Source: RYN-230 sp036497945 (GTDB lineage: Bacteria > Actinomycetota > Actinomycetes > Streptosporangiales > Streptosporangiaceae). Taken from it: a stretch of 64,000 nucleotides of DNA. The DNA is taken from the NCBI GenBank assembly GCA_036497945.1, contig DASXIN010000135.1:1-64000 (forward strand). Reading direction: 5' to 3'. Position 1 is the first letter of the stretch; the number at the start of each line of letters is the position of its first letter. The notes beneath the pieces are model-generated. The model ran no database searches. It worked only from the letters and a program-made list of their open reading frames with translations, and was not told where the DNA came from. Shown here piece by piece: positions 43,635 through 50,994 of the stretch. The position numbers were made by a program, and so were the translations under genes.

Positions 43635-44203
43635 TGGCCGTCCCCCCGGGCCTGCAGGCCAGCCAGGTCGGCGGCCAGCGGCAGGCGGCGCAGCCGGGCC
43701 TCCTCCAGCTCGGTCACCTCGCGCTCGCGGTCGATCCCCAGCTTCATGTTCTGGATCTTGTCGTGCAGCTTGAGGATCGAGTCCAGCAGCATCTCCGGGC
43801 GCGGCGGGCAGCCGGGCAGGTAGATGTCCACCGGCACGATGTGGTCCACGCCCTGCACGATCGCGTAGTTGTTGAACATGCCGCCACTGGACGCGCAGAC
43901 ACCCATCGAGATGACCCACTTGGGGTTGGCCATCTGGTCATAGATCTGCCGGAGCACCGGCCCCATCTTCTGGCTCACCCGGCCGGCCACGATCATCAGG
44001 TCGGCCTGGCGCGGCGTGTTGGAGGCCCGTTCCATGCCGAACCGGGCCAGGTCGTGCCGCGACCCGCCGGTCTGCATCAGCTCGATCGCGCAGCAGGCCA
44101 GCCCGAACGTGGCCGGCCAGACCGACACCCGGCGCGCGTAGCCGATCACCTGCTCGACCGTGGTCAGCAGGATCCCGCTCGGCAGCTTCTCTTCGACACC
44201 CAT
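43631..44203 (-). CDS. nuoB: NADH-quinone oxidoreductase subunit B
   Basis: A 190-residue 20-kDa subunit carrying cluster N2: FGLACCAIELMQTGGSRHD, then RFGMERASNTPRQADLMIVA, MGVCASSGG and LPGCPPRPE, all canonical. This gives the reference against which the shorter nuoB-like paralogue at 8023 is abnormal. Confidence 0.97.
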   Translation of the reverse strand: MGVEEKLPSGILLTTVEQVIGYARRVSVWPATFGLACCAIELMQTGGSRHDLARFGMERASNTPRQADLMIVAGRVSQKMGPVLRQIYDQMANPKWVISMGVCASSGGMFNNYAIVQGVDHIVPVDIYLPGCPPRPEMLLDSILKLHDKIQNMKLGIDREREVTELEEARLRRLPLAADLAGLQARGDGQ

Positions 44204-44206
44204 CGG

Positions 44207-44566
44207 TCAGTCCCACTCCAGTCCGCCGCGCCGCCACACGTAGGTGTACGCGACCAGCAGTGTGACGATGAACAGCACCATCTCGACCAGGCCGAACGCC
44301 CCGAGGTGGTCGTACTCCACCGCCCACGGGTAGAGGAACACGATCTCGATGTCGAAGAGGATGAACAGCATCGCCGTCAGGTAGTACTTGACCGGGAACC
44401 GGCTGCCGACCTCCGGCGGCGTCGGGTCGATGCCGCACTCGTAGGCCTCGAGCTTGGCCCGGTTCCACCGTCTGGGCCCGGTCACATGGCCCATCCCGAG
44501 TGAGAAGATCGCGAAGACGGCAGCCAGCGCGCCGAGCAGGATGATGGGGACGTACAAGACCAGCAC
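44207..44566 (-). CDS. nuoA: NADH-quinone oxidoreductase subunit A
   Basis: A 119-residue three-helix membrane subunit. KLEAYECGIDPTPP holds the conserved loop Cys, and FDIEIVFLYPWAV the acidic helix-2 motif. First nuo gene, 47 nt after the menJ-like gene, so probably one transcript with it. Confidence 0.96.
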   Translation of the reverse strand: MLVLYVPIILLGALAAVFAIFSLGMGHVTGPRRWNRAKLEAYECGIDPTPPEVGSRFPVKYYLTAMLFILFDIEIVFLYPWAVEYDHLGAFGLVEMVLFIVTLLVAYTYVWRRGGLEWD

Positions 44567-44613
44567 GGCAGCCTCCTTTCTTCTTCTCCTGACCGTCCGG
44601 CAGCGCAGCGTCG

Positions 44614-45885
44614 CTACGCCGCCGGCGTCATCTTAGACAGTGCGTTAATCACCCGGTCCGCCGCATCGCCGCCGCGCACCTCGGTGAGGTTGGCCAGCAG
44701 CTTCAGGGTGAACCGCATCAGTGCCGGGCGGGGCATCCCGTGTTTGGTCGCGAACTGCATCAGCCGCGGGTTGCCGATCGCCCGGACGAACTTGCGCCCG
44801 AGAGTGTAGTAACCGCCGTAGGCATCCTTCAGCGCCTGCGGGTAGCCGTGCAGCACCTGCTCCGTGCCTGCCTGATCCGGCCGGGCCAGCGCCTCCGCGA
44901 TGACCCGGGCGGCCAGTTCGCCCGCCTCCATCGCGTACGCGATGCCCTCGCCGTTGAACGGGTTCACCATGCCGCCCGCGTCCCCGGCCAGCAGCAGGCC
45001 GCGGGAGTAGTGCGGGGTCCGGTTGAAGCCCATCGGCAGCGCGGCGCCGCGGACCGGCTCGGTCCGGTTCTCCTCGGTGTACCCCCACTCGGCGGGCATC
45101 CCGGCCAGCCAGCGGCGGAGCAGGTCCCGGTAATCCACGTTCTTGAACGAGGCCGACGTGTTCAGCAGGCCGAGGCCCACGTTGCTGGTCCCGTCGCCCA
45201 TGCCGAAGATCCAGCCGTAGCCGGGCAGCAGCCGGTCCCCGTCCCACAGGTCGAGCCACGATTCGAGGTAGTCGTCGTCGTGCCGCGGGCTGGTGTAGTA
45301 GGTCCGCACGGCCACCCCGAGCGGCCGGTCGTCCCGCTTGCTCAGGCCCATGGCCAGGGACAGCCGCGACGAGTTCCCGTCGGCGGCCACGACGACACGG
45401 GCCCGGTACTGGCGTTCCTTCTCGTCGGGCTGGCCGGTGGGACGGGCCTGCACCCCGGCAATCCGGCCGGAGTCGTCGAGCACGGGGGCGGTTACGGTCA
45501 CCCCTTCGAGCAGCCGGGCGCCCGCCTTCTGCGCGGTGCGGGCCAGCGTCTCGTCGAAGTCGAGCCGGCTGCGGACCAGGCCGTAGCCGGGGTAGCTGGA
45601 CAGCTCCGGCCAGGGCAGCTCGAGCCGGACCCCGCCGCCGATGATGCGCAGCCCCTTATTCTGCAGCCAGCCGTCCTGCTCGCCGATGGGCACGCCCATG
45701 CCGACCAGCGCCTTGACCGCGCGCGGAGTCAGCCCGTCGCCGCAGACTTTCTCCCGCGGAAACGTAGCTTTCTCCAGCACCAGCACGTCGATCCCGGCGC
45801 GAGCCAGGTAGCACGCGGTGGCCGAGCCGGCCGGCCCGGCCCCGACCACGATGACGTCAGCCTCTTGGGGGACTTCCTGGGACAC
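44614..45885 (-). CDS. menJ: Geranylgeranyl reductase family flavoprotein (MenJ-like menaquinone reductase)
   Basis: A 423-residue FAD enzyme: Rossmann motif VIVVGAGPAGSATACYLARA, FPREKVCGDGLTPRAVKAL, and the second FAD motif GLLLAGDAGGMVNPFNGEGI. In mycobacteria the orthologous MenJ saturates one isoprene of menaquinone. The placement directly before nuoA-N and near menG supports that role, though other prenyl reductase substrates are possible. Start GTG. A perfect Rex-type operator lies 20 bases upstream, implying control of the whole menJ-nuo transcript. Confidence 0.85.
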   Translation of the reverse strand: MSQEVPQEADVIVVGAGPAGSATACYLARAGIDVLVLEKATFPREKVCGDGLTPRAVKALVGMGVPIGEQDGWLQNKGLRIIGGGVRLELPWPELSSYPGYGLVRSRLDFDETLARTAQKAGARLLEGVTVTAPVLDDSGRIAGVQARPTGQPDEKERQYRARVVVAADGNSSRLSLAMGLSKRDDRPLGVAVRTYYTSPRHDDDYLESWLDLWDGDRLLPGYGWIFGMGDGTSNVGLGLLNTSASFKNVDYRDLLRRWLAGMPAEWGYTEENRTEPVRGAALPMGFNRTPHYSRGLLLAGDAGGMVNPFNGEGIAYAMEAGELAARVIAEALARPDQAGTEQVLHGYPQALKDAYGGYYTLGRKFVRAIGNPRLMQFATKHGMPRPALMRFTLKLLANLTEVRGGDAADRVINALSKMTPAA

Positions 45886-45905
45886 GAAACCTTGTCCTGA
45901 CTATC

Positions 45906-45923
45906 TTGTGAACCGCTTCACAA
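45906..45923 (-). promoter_or_regulatory. Rex operator (ROP) upstream of menJ-nuoA-N
   Basis: TTGTGAACCGCTTCACAA is a perfect match to the actinomycete Rex operator TTGTGAA-N4-TTCACAA; symmetry extends one more base on each side. Rex is a repressor released by NADH, known in Streptomyces to control respiratory genes including nuo and cyd. On the minus strand a TTGAGT -35-like sequence adjoins, so the site would sit in the core promoter. The rex gene itself is not in the window. Confidence 0.85.
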
Positions 45924-45981
45924 GTACTCAATTCCGGAGTCTAGACCTAGCCCAGCCAGGCGGCGAACCCGCCCCGCGCGG

Positions 45982-46770
45982 TCAGCCGGGACGGCGGGCC
46001 TGATGGATCGCCACCACCCCCAGGCTCAGGTCCCGCCAGCGTACTGCCGACCACCCCGCCGCAGCGATCCGCCTGGCCAGCTCGGGCTGGGCGGGCCAGT
46101 CTTGGATGGACTCGGCCAGGTACTCGTAGGCGGCCGGGTTGCCGGACAGCCGCCGGGCCACTACGGGCAGCGCGCCGGTCAGGTACGCCTCGTAGGCACT
46201 GTTCAGCCGCGGCCAGGGCAGGTGGCCGAACTCACAGACGACCAAGCGGCCGCCCGGCCGGGTGACCCGGCGGAACTCGGCCAGCGCCGCCTCGTGGTCG
46301 GCCACGTTGCGCAGCCCGAACGAGATGGTCACCGCGTCGAAGGCCTGATCGCGGAAGGGCAGCCGCATCGCGTCCCCGGCCACGAACCGGACCCGCCGGG
46401 CCGGCCCAGCCGGCGACGCCGGCCTCGGCGCGGAGCGCCGATCGGGGGGATCCGGGGGGGCGTCCCCCCGGGCCAATTCTGCCGGCCGACGGAGCCGCCG
46501 GGCCCCGACGGTCAGCATGCCGAGCGAGAAGTCGCAGGCCACGCAGTCCGCCCCGGCCGCGGTGAACGTCCGCGACGAGGTGCCGGTGCCGGCCGCCACG
46601 TCGAGCACCCGCTCGCCCGGCCGGGCGGCCACGGTCCGGGCCACCATCCGCCGCCACCACCGGTCCTGGCCCAGCGACAGCACGTCGTTGAGCAGGTCGT
46701 AGCGGTCGGCGACCTTGTCGAACATGGCCGACACCTCGCCCGGCCGCTTCTCCATGTTCGCGCGTGTCAT
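45982..46770 (-). CDS. menG: Demethylmenaquinone methyltransferase with in-frame repeat insertion
   Basis: Last step of menaquinone synthesis: SAM-dependent C-methylation. The 262-residue protein has VSAMFDKVADRYDLLNDVLS, SAM motif VLDVAAGTGT and ISFGLRNVADHEAALAEF, all UbiE/MenG hallmarks. Between the SAM-fold strands (residues ~97-125) an extra ARGDAPPDPPDRRSAP… segment is encoded by a type A repeat; usual MenG runs straight into the VRFVAGDAMRLPF segment. ATG 46770 is chosen by family start; the longer frame is a shadow of the adjacent pseudogene. Confidence 0.9.
   Translation of the reverse strand: MTRANMEKRPGEVSAMFDKVADRYDLLNDVLSLGQDRWWRRMVARTVAARPGERVLDVAAGTGTSSRTFTAAGADCVACDFSLGMLTVGARRLRRPAELARGDAPPDPPDRRSAPRPASPAGPARRVRFVAGDAMRLPFRDQAFDAVTISFGLRNVADHEAALAEFRRVTRPGGRLVVCEFGHLPWPRLNSAYEAYLTGALPVVARRLSGNPAAYEYLAESIQDWPAQPELARRIAAAGWSAVRWRDLSLGVVAIHQARRPG
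46427..46478 (+). repeat. G/C-run hairpin repeat, type A, inserted in menG
   Basis: Plus-strand sequence GGCGCGGAGCGCCGATCGGG…GGGGGGGCGTCCCCCCGGGCC, the same element as in nuoE but in the opposite orientation relative to the gene. It keeps the menG frame open and adds about 25-30 residues. Confidence 0.8.
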
Positions 46771-46820
46771 GCCCCCACCCTGGCACACCTGCCCAGCCCG
46801 CGCCGCACCCCAGCCACCGG

Positions 46821-47704
46821 TCAGAGCAGGGCGGGGCGGTGCCAGGGCTGGCCGAGGACGTGCTGGGCCAGGAACGCGAACACCGTCTCGTACCAGATGG
46901 TCGCGTTGCCCGGGGTGAGCACCCAGTGGTTCTCGTTCGGGAAGTAGAGGAACTTCGCGCCCGCCTGGCCGCTGGGCCCGTCGGCCAGGTCGGCCCACAT
47001 CCGCAGCGCCTCACCGATCGGCACCCGGTAGTCCCGGTCGCCGTGGCTGATCAGCATCGGGGTGGTGATCTCCGCCGCGTGCAGGTGCGGCGAGTTGGCC
47101 GAGTAACGCTCCGGCCGCCGCGGGCAGCACCAGCCAGGCCCGGAGCACCGCCCCGTCGCTGGCCGTGGTCGCGATCTCGGTCAGCCGGCCGGGCAGCGGC
47201 GGCCAGCCGGCTGATGCCGCCGGGCGGCGCGGTGAGCTGGCACGCCTCCCTGCCGTCGGCCGGCAGCAGCCAGAACGCCCGCTTCCTGGCTGTCCCGCCG
47301 GCCCGGGCCGCGCCCGGCTGGTCCGTGGTTGGCTGGCCGGTGCCGGGCTGGCCAGCGGCCGGCGAGCCCGCGCCGCCGGGCTGGCCGTGCGGCAGCGCGG
47401 GCCGGGCGGACAGGAACAGCAGCGAGCCGTCAGGCAGGAAGGTCGGGTTGTCCTCGCCCTCGGCCGACCTGGTCAGCCGGTAGGCGAGCCGGGTCCCGCC
47501 CGCGCCGGCGGGCACGGTGGCGAGCCGCCAGATGCTGGGCTTGAAGGTCCGCCCGTCTGCGCTCAGCGTCGACACGGTGGCCGCCAACCAACTGCCGTCG
47601 GGCGACAGCCGGAGCCCAGTGAGCCGGGGCAGGGCTTGGTAGTCGTGCAGGTCATGAAGGGAGTCACGCCTCTCGCCTCCGTGGCTGTGCGGGATACCCC
47701 CCAT
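46821..47704 (-). pseudogene. Decayed S9-family peptidase (prolyl oligopeptidase type)
   Basis: Three pieces of one peptidase lie in three frames. The N-terminal piece (LHDYQALPRLTGLRLSPDGS, FLPDGSLLFLSARP) is the start of the beta-propeller. A short piece near 47140-47190 (LTEIATTASDGAVLRAWLVL) is the usual beginning of the catalytic domain. The C-terminal piece (ERYSANSPHLHAAE, TTPMLISHGDRDYRVP, PNENHW) carries the final Asp/His part. Most of the propeller and the whole nucleophile-Ser region are missing, so the joins are deletions plus frameshifts. No active enzyme is possible. Confidence 0.85.
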
Positions 47705-48177
47705 GGACGCGCTTGCCCGCCAGCTGCGTTGATCATCACCGGGCCAGCTGCTCGCCTGACCTATTTAATAGGCTCTGCCGCGCTACCGCCAGTGCCGCCG
47801 GACCCGGCGGCCACCCTGGCCCAGAGCCGGGGTTCGGCCCGCCGGTCAACCAGCATTTCATCCGTTTCTCAAGGTTTGGTTAACGCCCGGTCGCCGACCG
47901 GCCATCCGAGCAGAATCGGAACAATCGCTCCGAGATGTCATCCAGCCGCCGCCCTCGGGCGTCTCCCTCTAAAAGGGACAGGACCTCTGGCCGGGCGACC
48001 ACGCGGAAGCGGCAAGTCATCCAGGCACGGGCCGGCCAGGTCGCGCTCGTCGCCTGGTGCTCTGGAGCGGGCAGCTTACCCTGGGGTGCCCACGCGCGGC
48101 GCTGCCGTGGGCCAAGCAGCAACAGGGTCCCCGCACCGGCCGCGGTCGTGGGAGTAATTAGTTAGGAGCACCCAGGC
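47705..48177. other. Intergenic before polysaccharide locus
   Basis: No gene seen. Features: palindrome CCTATTTAATAGG (47760-47772), odd palindrome CGGTCGCCGACCG (near 47887), an imperfect TCCCT…AGGGA repeat (near 47965-47980), and TTAGGAG, the ribosome site of the chain-length gene. The last 170 bases are rich in possible RNA pairing but match no riboswitch class I can identify. Confidence 0.5.
47760..47772. promoter_or_regulatory. Palindrome CCTATTTAATAGG
   Basis: A perfect 13-base palindrome around a central T, in an otherwise GC-rich gap. It shares the pattern CCTAT-N3-ATAGG with the palindrome before korA (8613-8625), so both could bind the same regulator. Confidence 0.35.
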
Positions 48178-49914
48178 ATGAACGGCTCACCCAGACACGA
48201 CTCATTCGAGCTGTCCGACTATCTGGGCGTGCTGCGCCGTCGCTGGTGGCTCATAGTCGGCCTGCTCTGCGCCGGGCTGCTGGGCGCCGCCGCGTACTAC
48301 GAGACCGCCCCGCGGACCTACACGGCGACCACATCGGTGTACGTGACCGCCACTGGGGCCGGCTCCAACCAGGTGCAGAACGGCCGCACCAACGGCACCG
48401 TCAACATGGACAACGAGGCCCAGCTCGTGCAGTCCTACACGGTCGCCGCGATCGCCACGCAGAACCTGCGCAGCACGACGTCTCCCACGGACCTGGTCAA
48501 GAACGTCTCGGCCGCGGTTCCGCCCAACTCCCAGGTGCTGCAGATCAGCTGCTCCGCTTCATCCGCGGCGGGCTCGGCCACGTGCGCACGCGCCTTCGCC
48601 AAGGCGTACCTGCAGAACCGGAGCGCCACCGCCACCTCCGCGCTGAAAGCCCAGCTGCAGACCCTGCAGGCGAAGGTCCAGTCGCTCCAACAGAACGCGG
48701 CCAAGCTCTCCGGCCAGATCCGGCTGCTGCCGCCCAACTCGACCCAGCGGGCCAGTGCCGCGGCGGAGCTGCGCTCGGACAACAGCCAGCTGAACGGGCT
48801 CAACAACCAGGTGGCGGCGCTGACCGCGCAGGAGGCCAACTCGTCCGGCGGTTACATCATCACCGACGCCACCATCCCGGGCAGCCCGACCAGCCCGAAG
48901 GCGGCGCTGCTCCTGCCGGGTGGGCTGCTGGTCGGGCTGCTGATCGGGCTGATCATCGCGTTCACCGCGGACCGCAGGGACACCCGGGTGCACTCCGCCC
49001 GGGAGGTGGAAGGCAACCTGGACCTGCCTGTCCTGCTCAGCATCCCGGCCAAGAAATCCGACCCGCAGCTCACGCTGGTTTCCCCGAGGTCCCGGACCGG
49101 CCAGCTGTTCAGTGAGCTCGCCCATGATGTCGCCGCGGCGCTCGGCGAGGGAAACCACGTGGTGGCCGTCATGGGTACGGCAGCGGACCGGAGCGGGAGC
49201 GTGGCGGCCACGAACCTCGCCGCCACCCTGGCCCGGACGCACGGCGATGTACTCCTGGTGTGCGCGGATGTGTTCGGCAGCACAGCAGCGCAGATGCTCG
49301 GCTTGGGCGACGGCCGCGGGCTGAGTGAACTGCTGGCCGAGAAGGCCACGCTGAGCAACGTGACCAGGCAGCCCGCGGACAACCCCCGGCTCAAGGTGAT
49401 CACGCCCGGCCTGGATCCGGCCGCCGTCCTCTACCACCTGCAGTACGACGTGACCTCCCGTATCGCCCGCCTGCTGCGCACCGAAGCCCGATACGTGATC
49501 ATCGAGGTCCCGGCGGCCCTGGACGCGGAAGGCGCAGAAACCTTCGCGCTGGCTGAGTTCGCCGACGCGGCCCTCGTCGTCATAGAGCTCGCCCGGTCGC
49601 GGCGAGCGGAGGTGACAGGTTGCGTTCGCCGGATTGCCCGTCTGCGCACCCCGGTCCTCGGCGCCATGGTGCTGCCCCCGCTGTCCCGCAAGCCCATCGC
49701 CGCGGTGCCGGCCGCACCGGCGGCCGGTCCGGAGCCGTCCCGCGGCCAGCGCCCGGCAGCAGCCACGTTGCACAGGACGGAGACGACGACGGCCAGCCGG
49801 GTCAATGACCCGTGGCCGGTATCGCGGACCAGCCTGCGCGCCGATGACTACACGGCAGAGCCCCGGCTCCGGAAGGAGCGGCCGAACTCCGCCGACAAAA
49901 CTTCTGGGAGCTGA
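48178..49914 (+). CDS. Polysaccharide chain-length protein fused to degenerate tyrosine-kinase-like domain
   Basis: A 578-residue Wzz/CapA-CapB type protein. The N-terminal Wzz domain (SDYLGVLRRRWWLIVGLLCA, first membrane helix), a periplasmic coiled-coil-like part with LQTLQAKVQSLQQNAAKLSGQ, and the second helix (LLLPGGLLVGLLIGLIIAFT, ~245) are followed by a BY-kinase-like domain from ~290. There the P-loop reads VMGTAADRSGSVAATNLAAT, with no GKS/T Lys, and Walker A' reads LLVCADVFG. The fold is likely present but phosphotransfer lost. ATG has TTAGGAG upstream. First gene of the polysaccharide locus. Confidence 0.85.
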   Translation: MNGSPRHDSFELSDYLGVLRRRWWLIVGLLCAGLLGAAAYYETAPRTYTATTSVYVTATGAGSNQVQNGRTNGTVNMDNEAQLVQSYTVAAIATQNLRSTTSPTDLVKNVSAAVPPNSQVLQISCSASSAAGSATCARAFAKAYLQNRSATATSALKAQLQTLQAKVQSLQQNAAKLSGQIRLLPPNSTQRASAAAELRSDNSQLNGLNNQVAALTAQEANSSGGYIITDATIPGSPTSPKAALLLPGGLLVGLLIGLIIAFTADRRDTRVHSAREVEGNLDLPVLLSIPAKKSDPQLTLVSPRSRTGQLFSELAHDVAAALGEGNHVVAVMGTAADRSGSVAATNLAATLARTHGDVLLVCADVFGSTAAQMLGLGDGRGLSELLAEKATLSNVTRQPADNPRLKVITPGLDPAAVLYHLQYDVTSRIARLLRTEARYVIIEVPAALDAEGAETFALAEFADAALVVIELARSRRAEVTGCVRRIARLRTPVLGAMVLPPLSRKPIAAVPAAPAAGPEPSRGQRPAAATLHRTETTTASRVNDPWPVSRTSLRADDYTAEPRLRKERPNSADKTSGS

Positions 49915-49917
49915 TTC

Positions 49918-50994
49918 GTGCCTCTCTGGCCAGTCCACCGGGCTGTGCGCTGCCGTGCCGCGATCGCCGTGGCGGCCAGCGTCGCGGCCACCGCGTGCGG
50001 TGCGGCGCAGCCGGCCCGGGCGCCCGCAGCCACGGCCGCAGCGGACCCGGGAGCCACGTCGATGGCGTCCGCGGCACCCAGCGCCGCCAGCTACACCGGC
50101 CCGGTCGCGCCGCTGACCGGGCTGCCCGCCGCCAGCCCAGCGGCAGCGGCACGCCCGGCGGTCGCGCTGGCCGTGGCGCGCGCGGATCCGCGCGGCCTGT
50201 CCCACGCGGATGTGGTGTTCCAGGAGATCAGCAACCCGGTGCGGTACATCGCCGTCTTCCAGTCGCAGCTGCCACCCGCGGTCGGGCCGATCACCAGCAC
50301 GTTGCCTACTGACGGGATGACCTTGTCCGTGCTGCACCCGGTGATCGGCTACAGCACCGGCACCCCGTCGTTCATCAAGGTCCTGGACGCCACGAAGGTC
50401 ATCGATGTCGGCTACCCGGCGCATGCGTCGCTGTATCACAGCGGGCCAGCCGGGCTGACCGCGGCGCCGGGCCGGCTGGCATGGGCAGCCCGGGATACGG
50501 CGCCACCTGCGCTGTTCCCCTACCGCGGCGTCGGCCTGGGCAGCGGGGACAAACTGGCGAGCCGCGCGGTATGGCACCCGTCCACAGTCACGGTGCGCGT
50601 CCCCGGCGCGCCCACCCAGGTGTGGTCCTTCGAGGCCCGTCGCGATCGCTGGCTGCTGACCCGGGGCGGCCCACGGCTGCGGATGGCCAACGTGATCGTC
50701 CAGACGGTCCAGTTCAAGACGGTGTATCAAAGCCGGCGTTATCACCTCACCACCGGAAGCGCGCGGGTGATCGGGAAGGGCTCCGTCGTGGTGTTCAGCG
50801 GCGTCCAGGGCGCCAACGCACAACCCAGCCAGGGTGGCCTGGCCGCCAGAGGGACATGGACCAAGCCCGGGCTGCGTGACGTCACCAATTATCTGGACGG
50901 AAACGGCCTGCCGATGTACCTGGAACCGGGACCCACCTGGGTCGTCCTGGCTCCCCGCGGCACGCAGGTGCAGACATCGGGGGCACAGAGATGA
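49918..50994 (+). CDS. DUF3048 (YerB-like) lipoprotein
   Basis: A 358-residue secreted protein. The short N-terminal signal with AATAC suggests lipid attachment at Cys ~27. VAPLTGLPAASPAAAARPAV, LSHADVVFQEISNPVRYIAV and PPAVGPITSTLPTDGM match the DUF3048 family along both subdomains. Function unknown; YerB-like proteins are membrane-anchored and possibly cell-wall related. Start GTG, 3 nt after the chain-length gene; overlaps the next gene by 4 nt. Confidence 0.82.
   Translation: MPLWPVHRAVRCRAAIAVAASVAATACGAAQPARAPAATAAADPGATSMASAAPSAASYTGPVAPLTGLPAASPAAAARPAVALAVARADPRGLSHADVVFQEISNPVRYIAVFQSQLPPAVGPITSTLPTDGMTLSVLHPVIGYSTGTPSFIKVLDATKVIDVGYPAHASLYHSGPAGLTAAPGRLAWAARDTAPPALFPYRGVGLGSGDKLASRAVWHPSTVTVRVPGAPTQVWSFEARRDRWLLTRGGPRLRMANVIVQTVQFKTVYQSRRYHLTTGSARVIGKGSVVVFSGVQGANAQPSQGGLAARGTWTKPGLRDVTNYLDGNGLPMYLEPGPTWVVLAPRGTQVQTSGAQR

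Noticed and set aside
47990..48177. Possible riboswitch before the chain-length gene
   Set aside because: Structured GC-rich sequence, but I could not match the conserved bases of cyclic-dinucleotide, cobalamin or other known classes.
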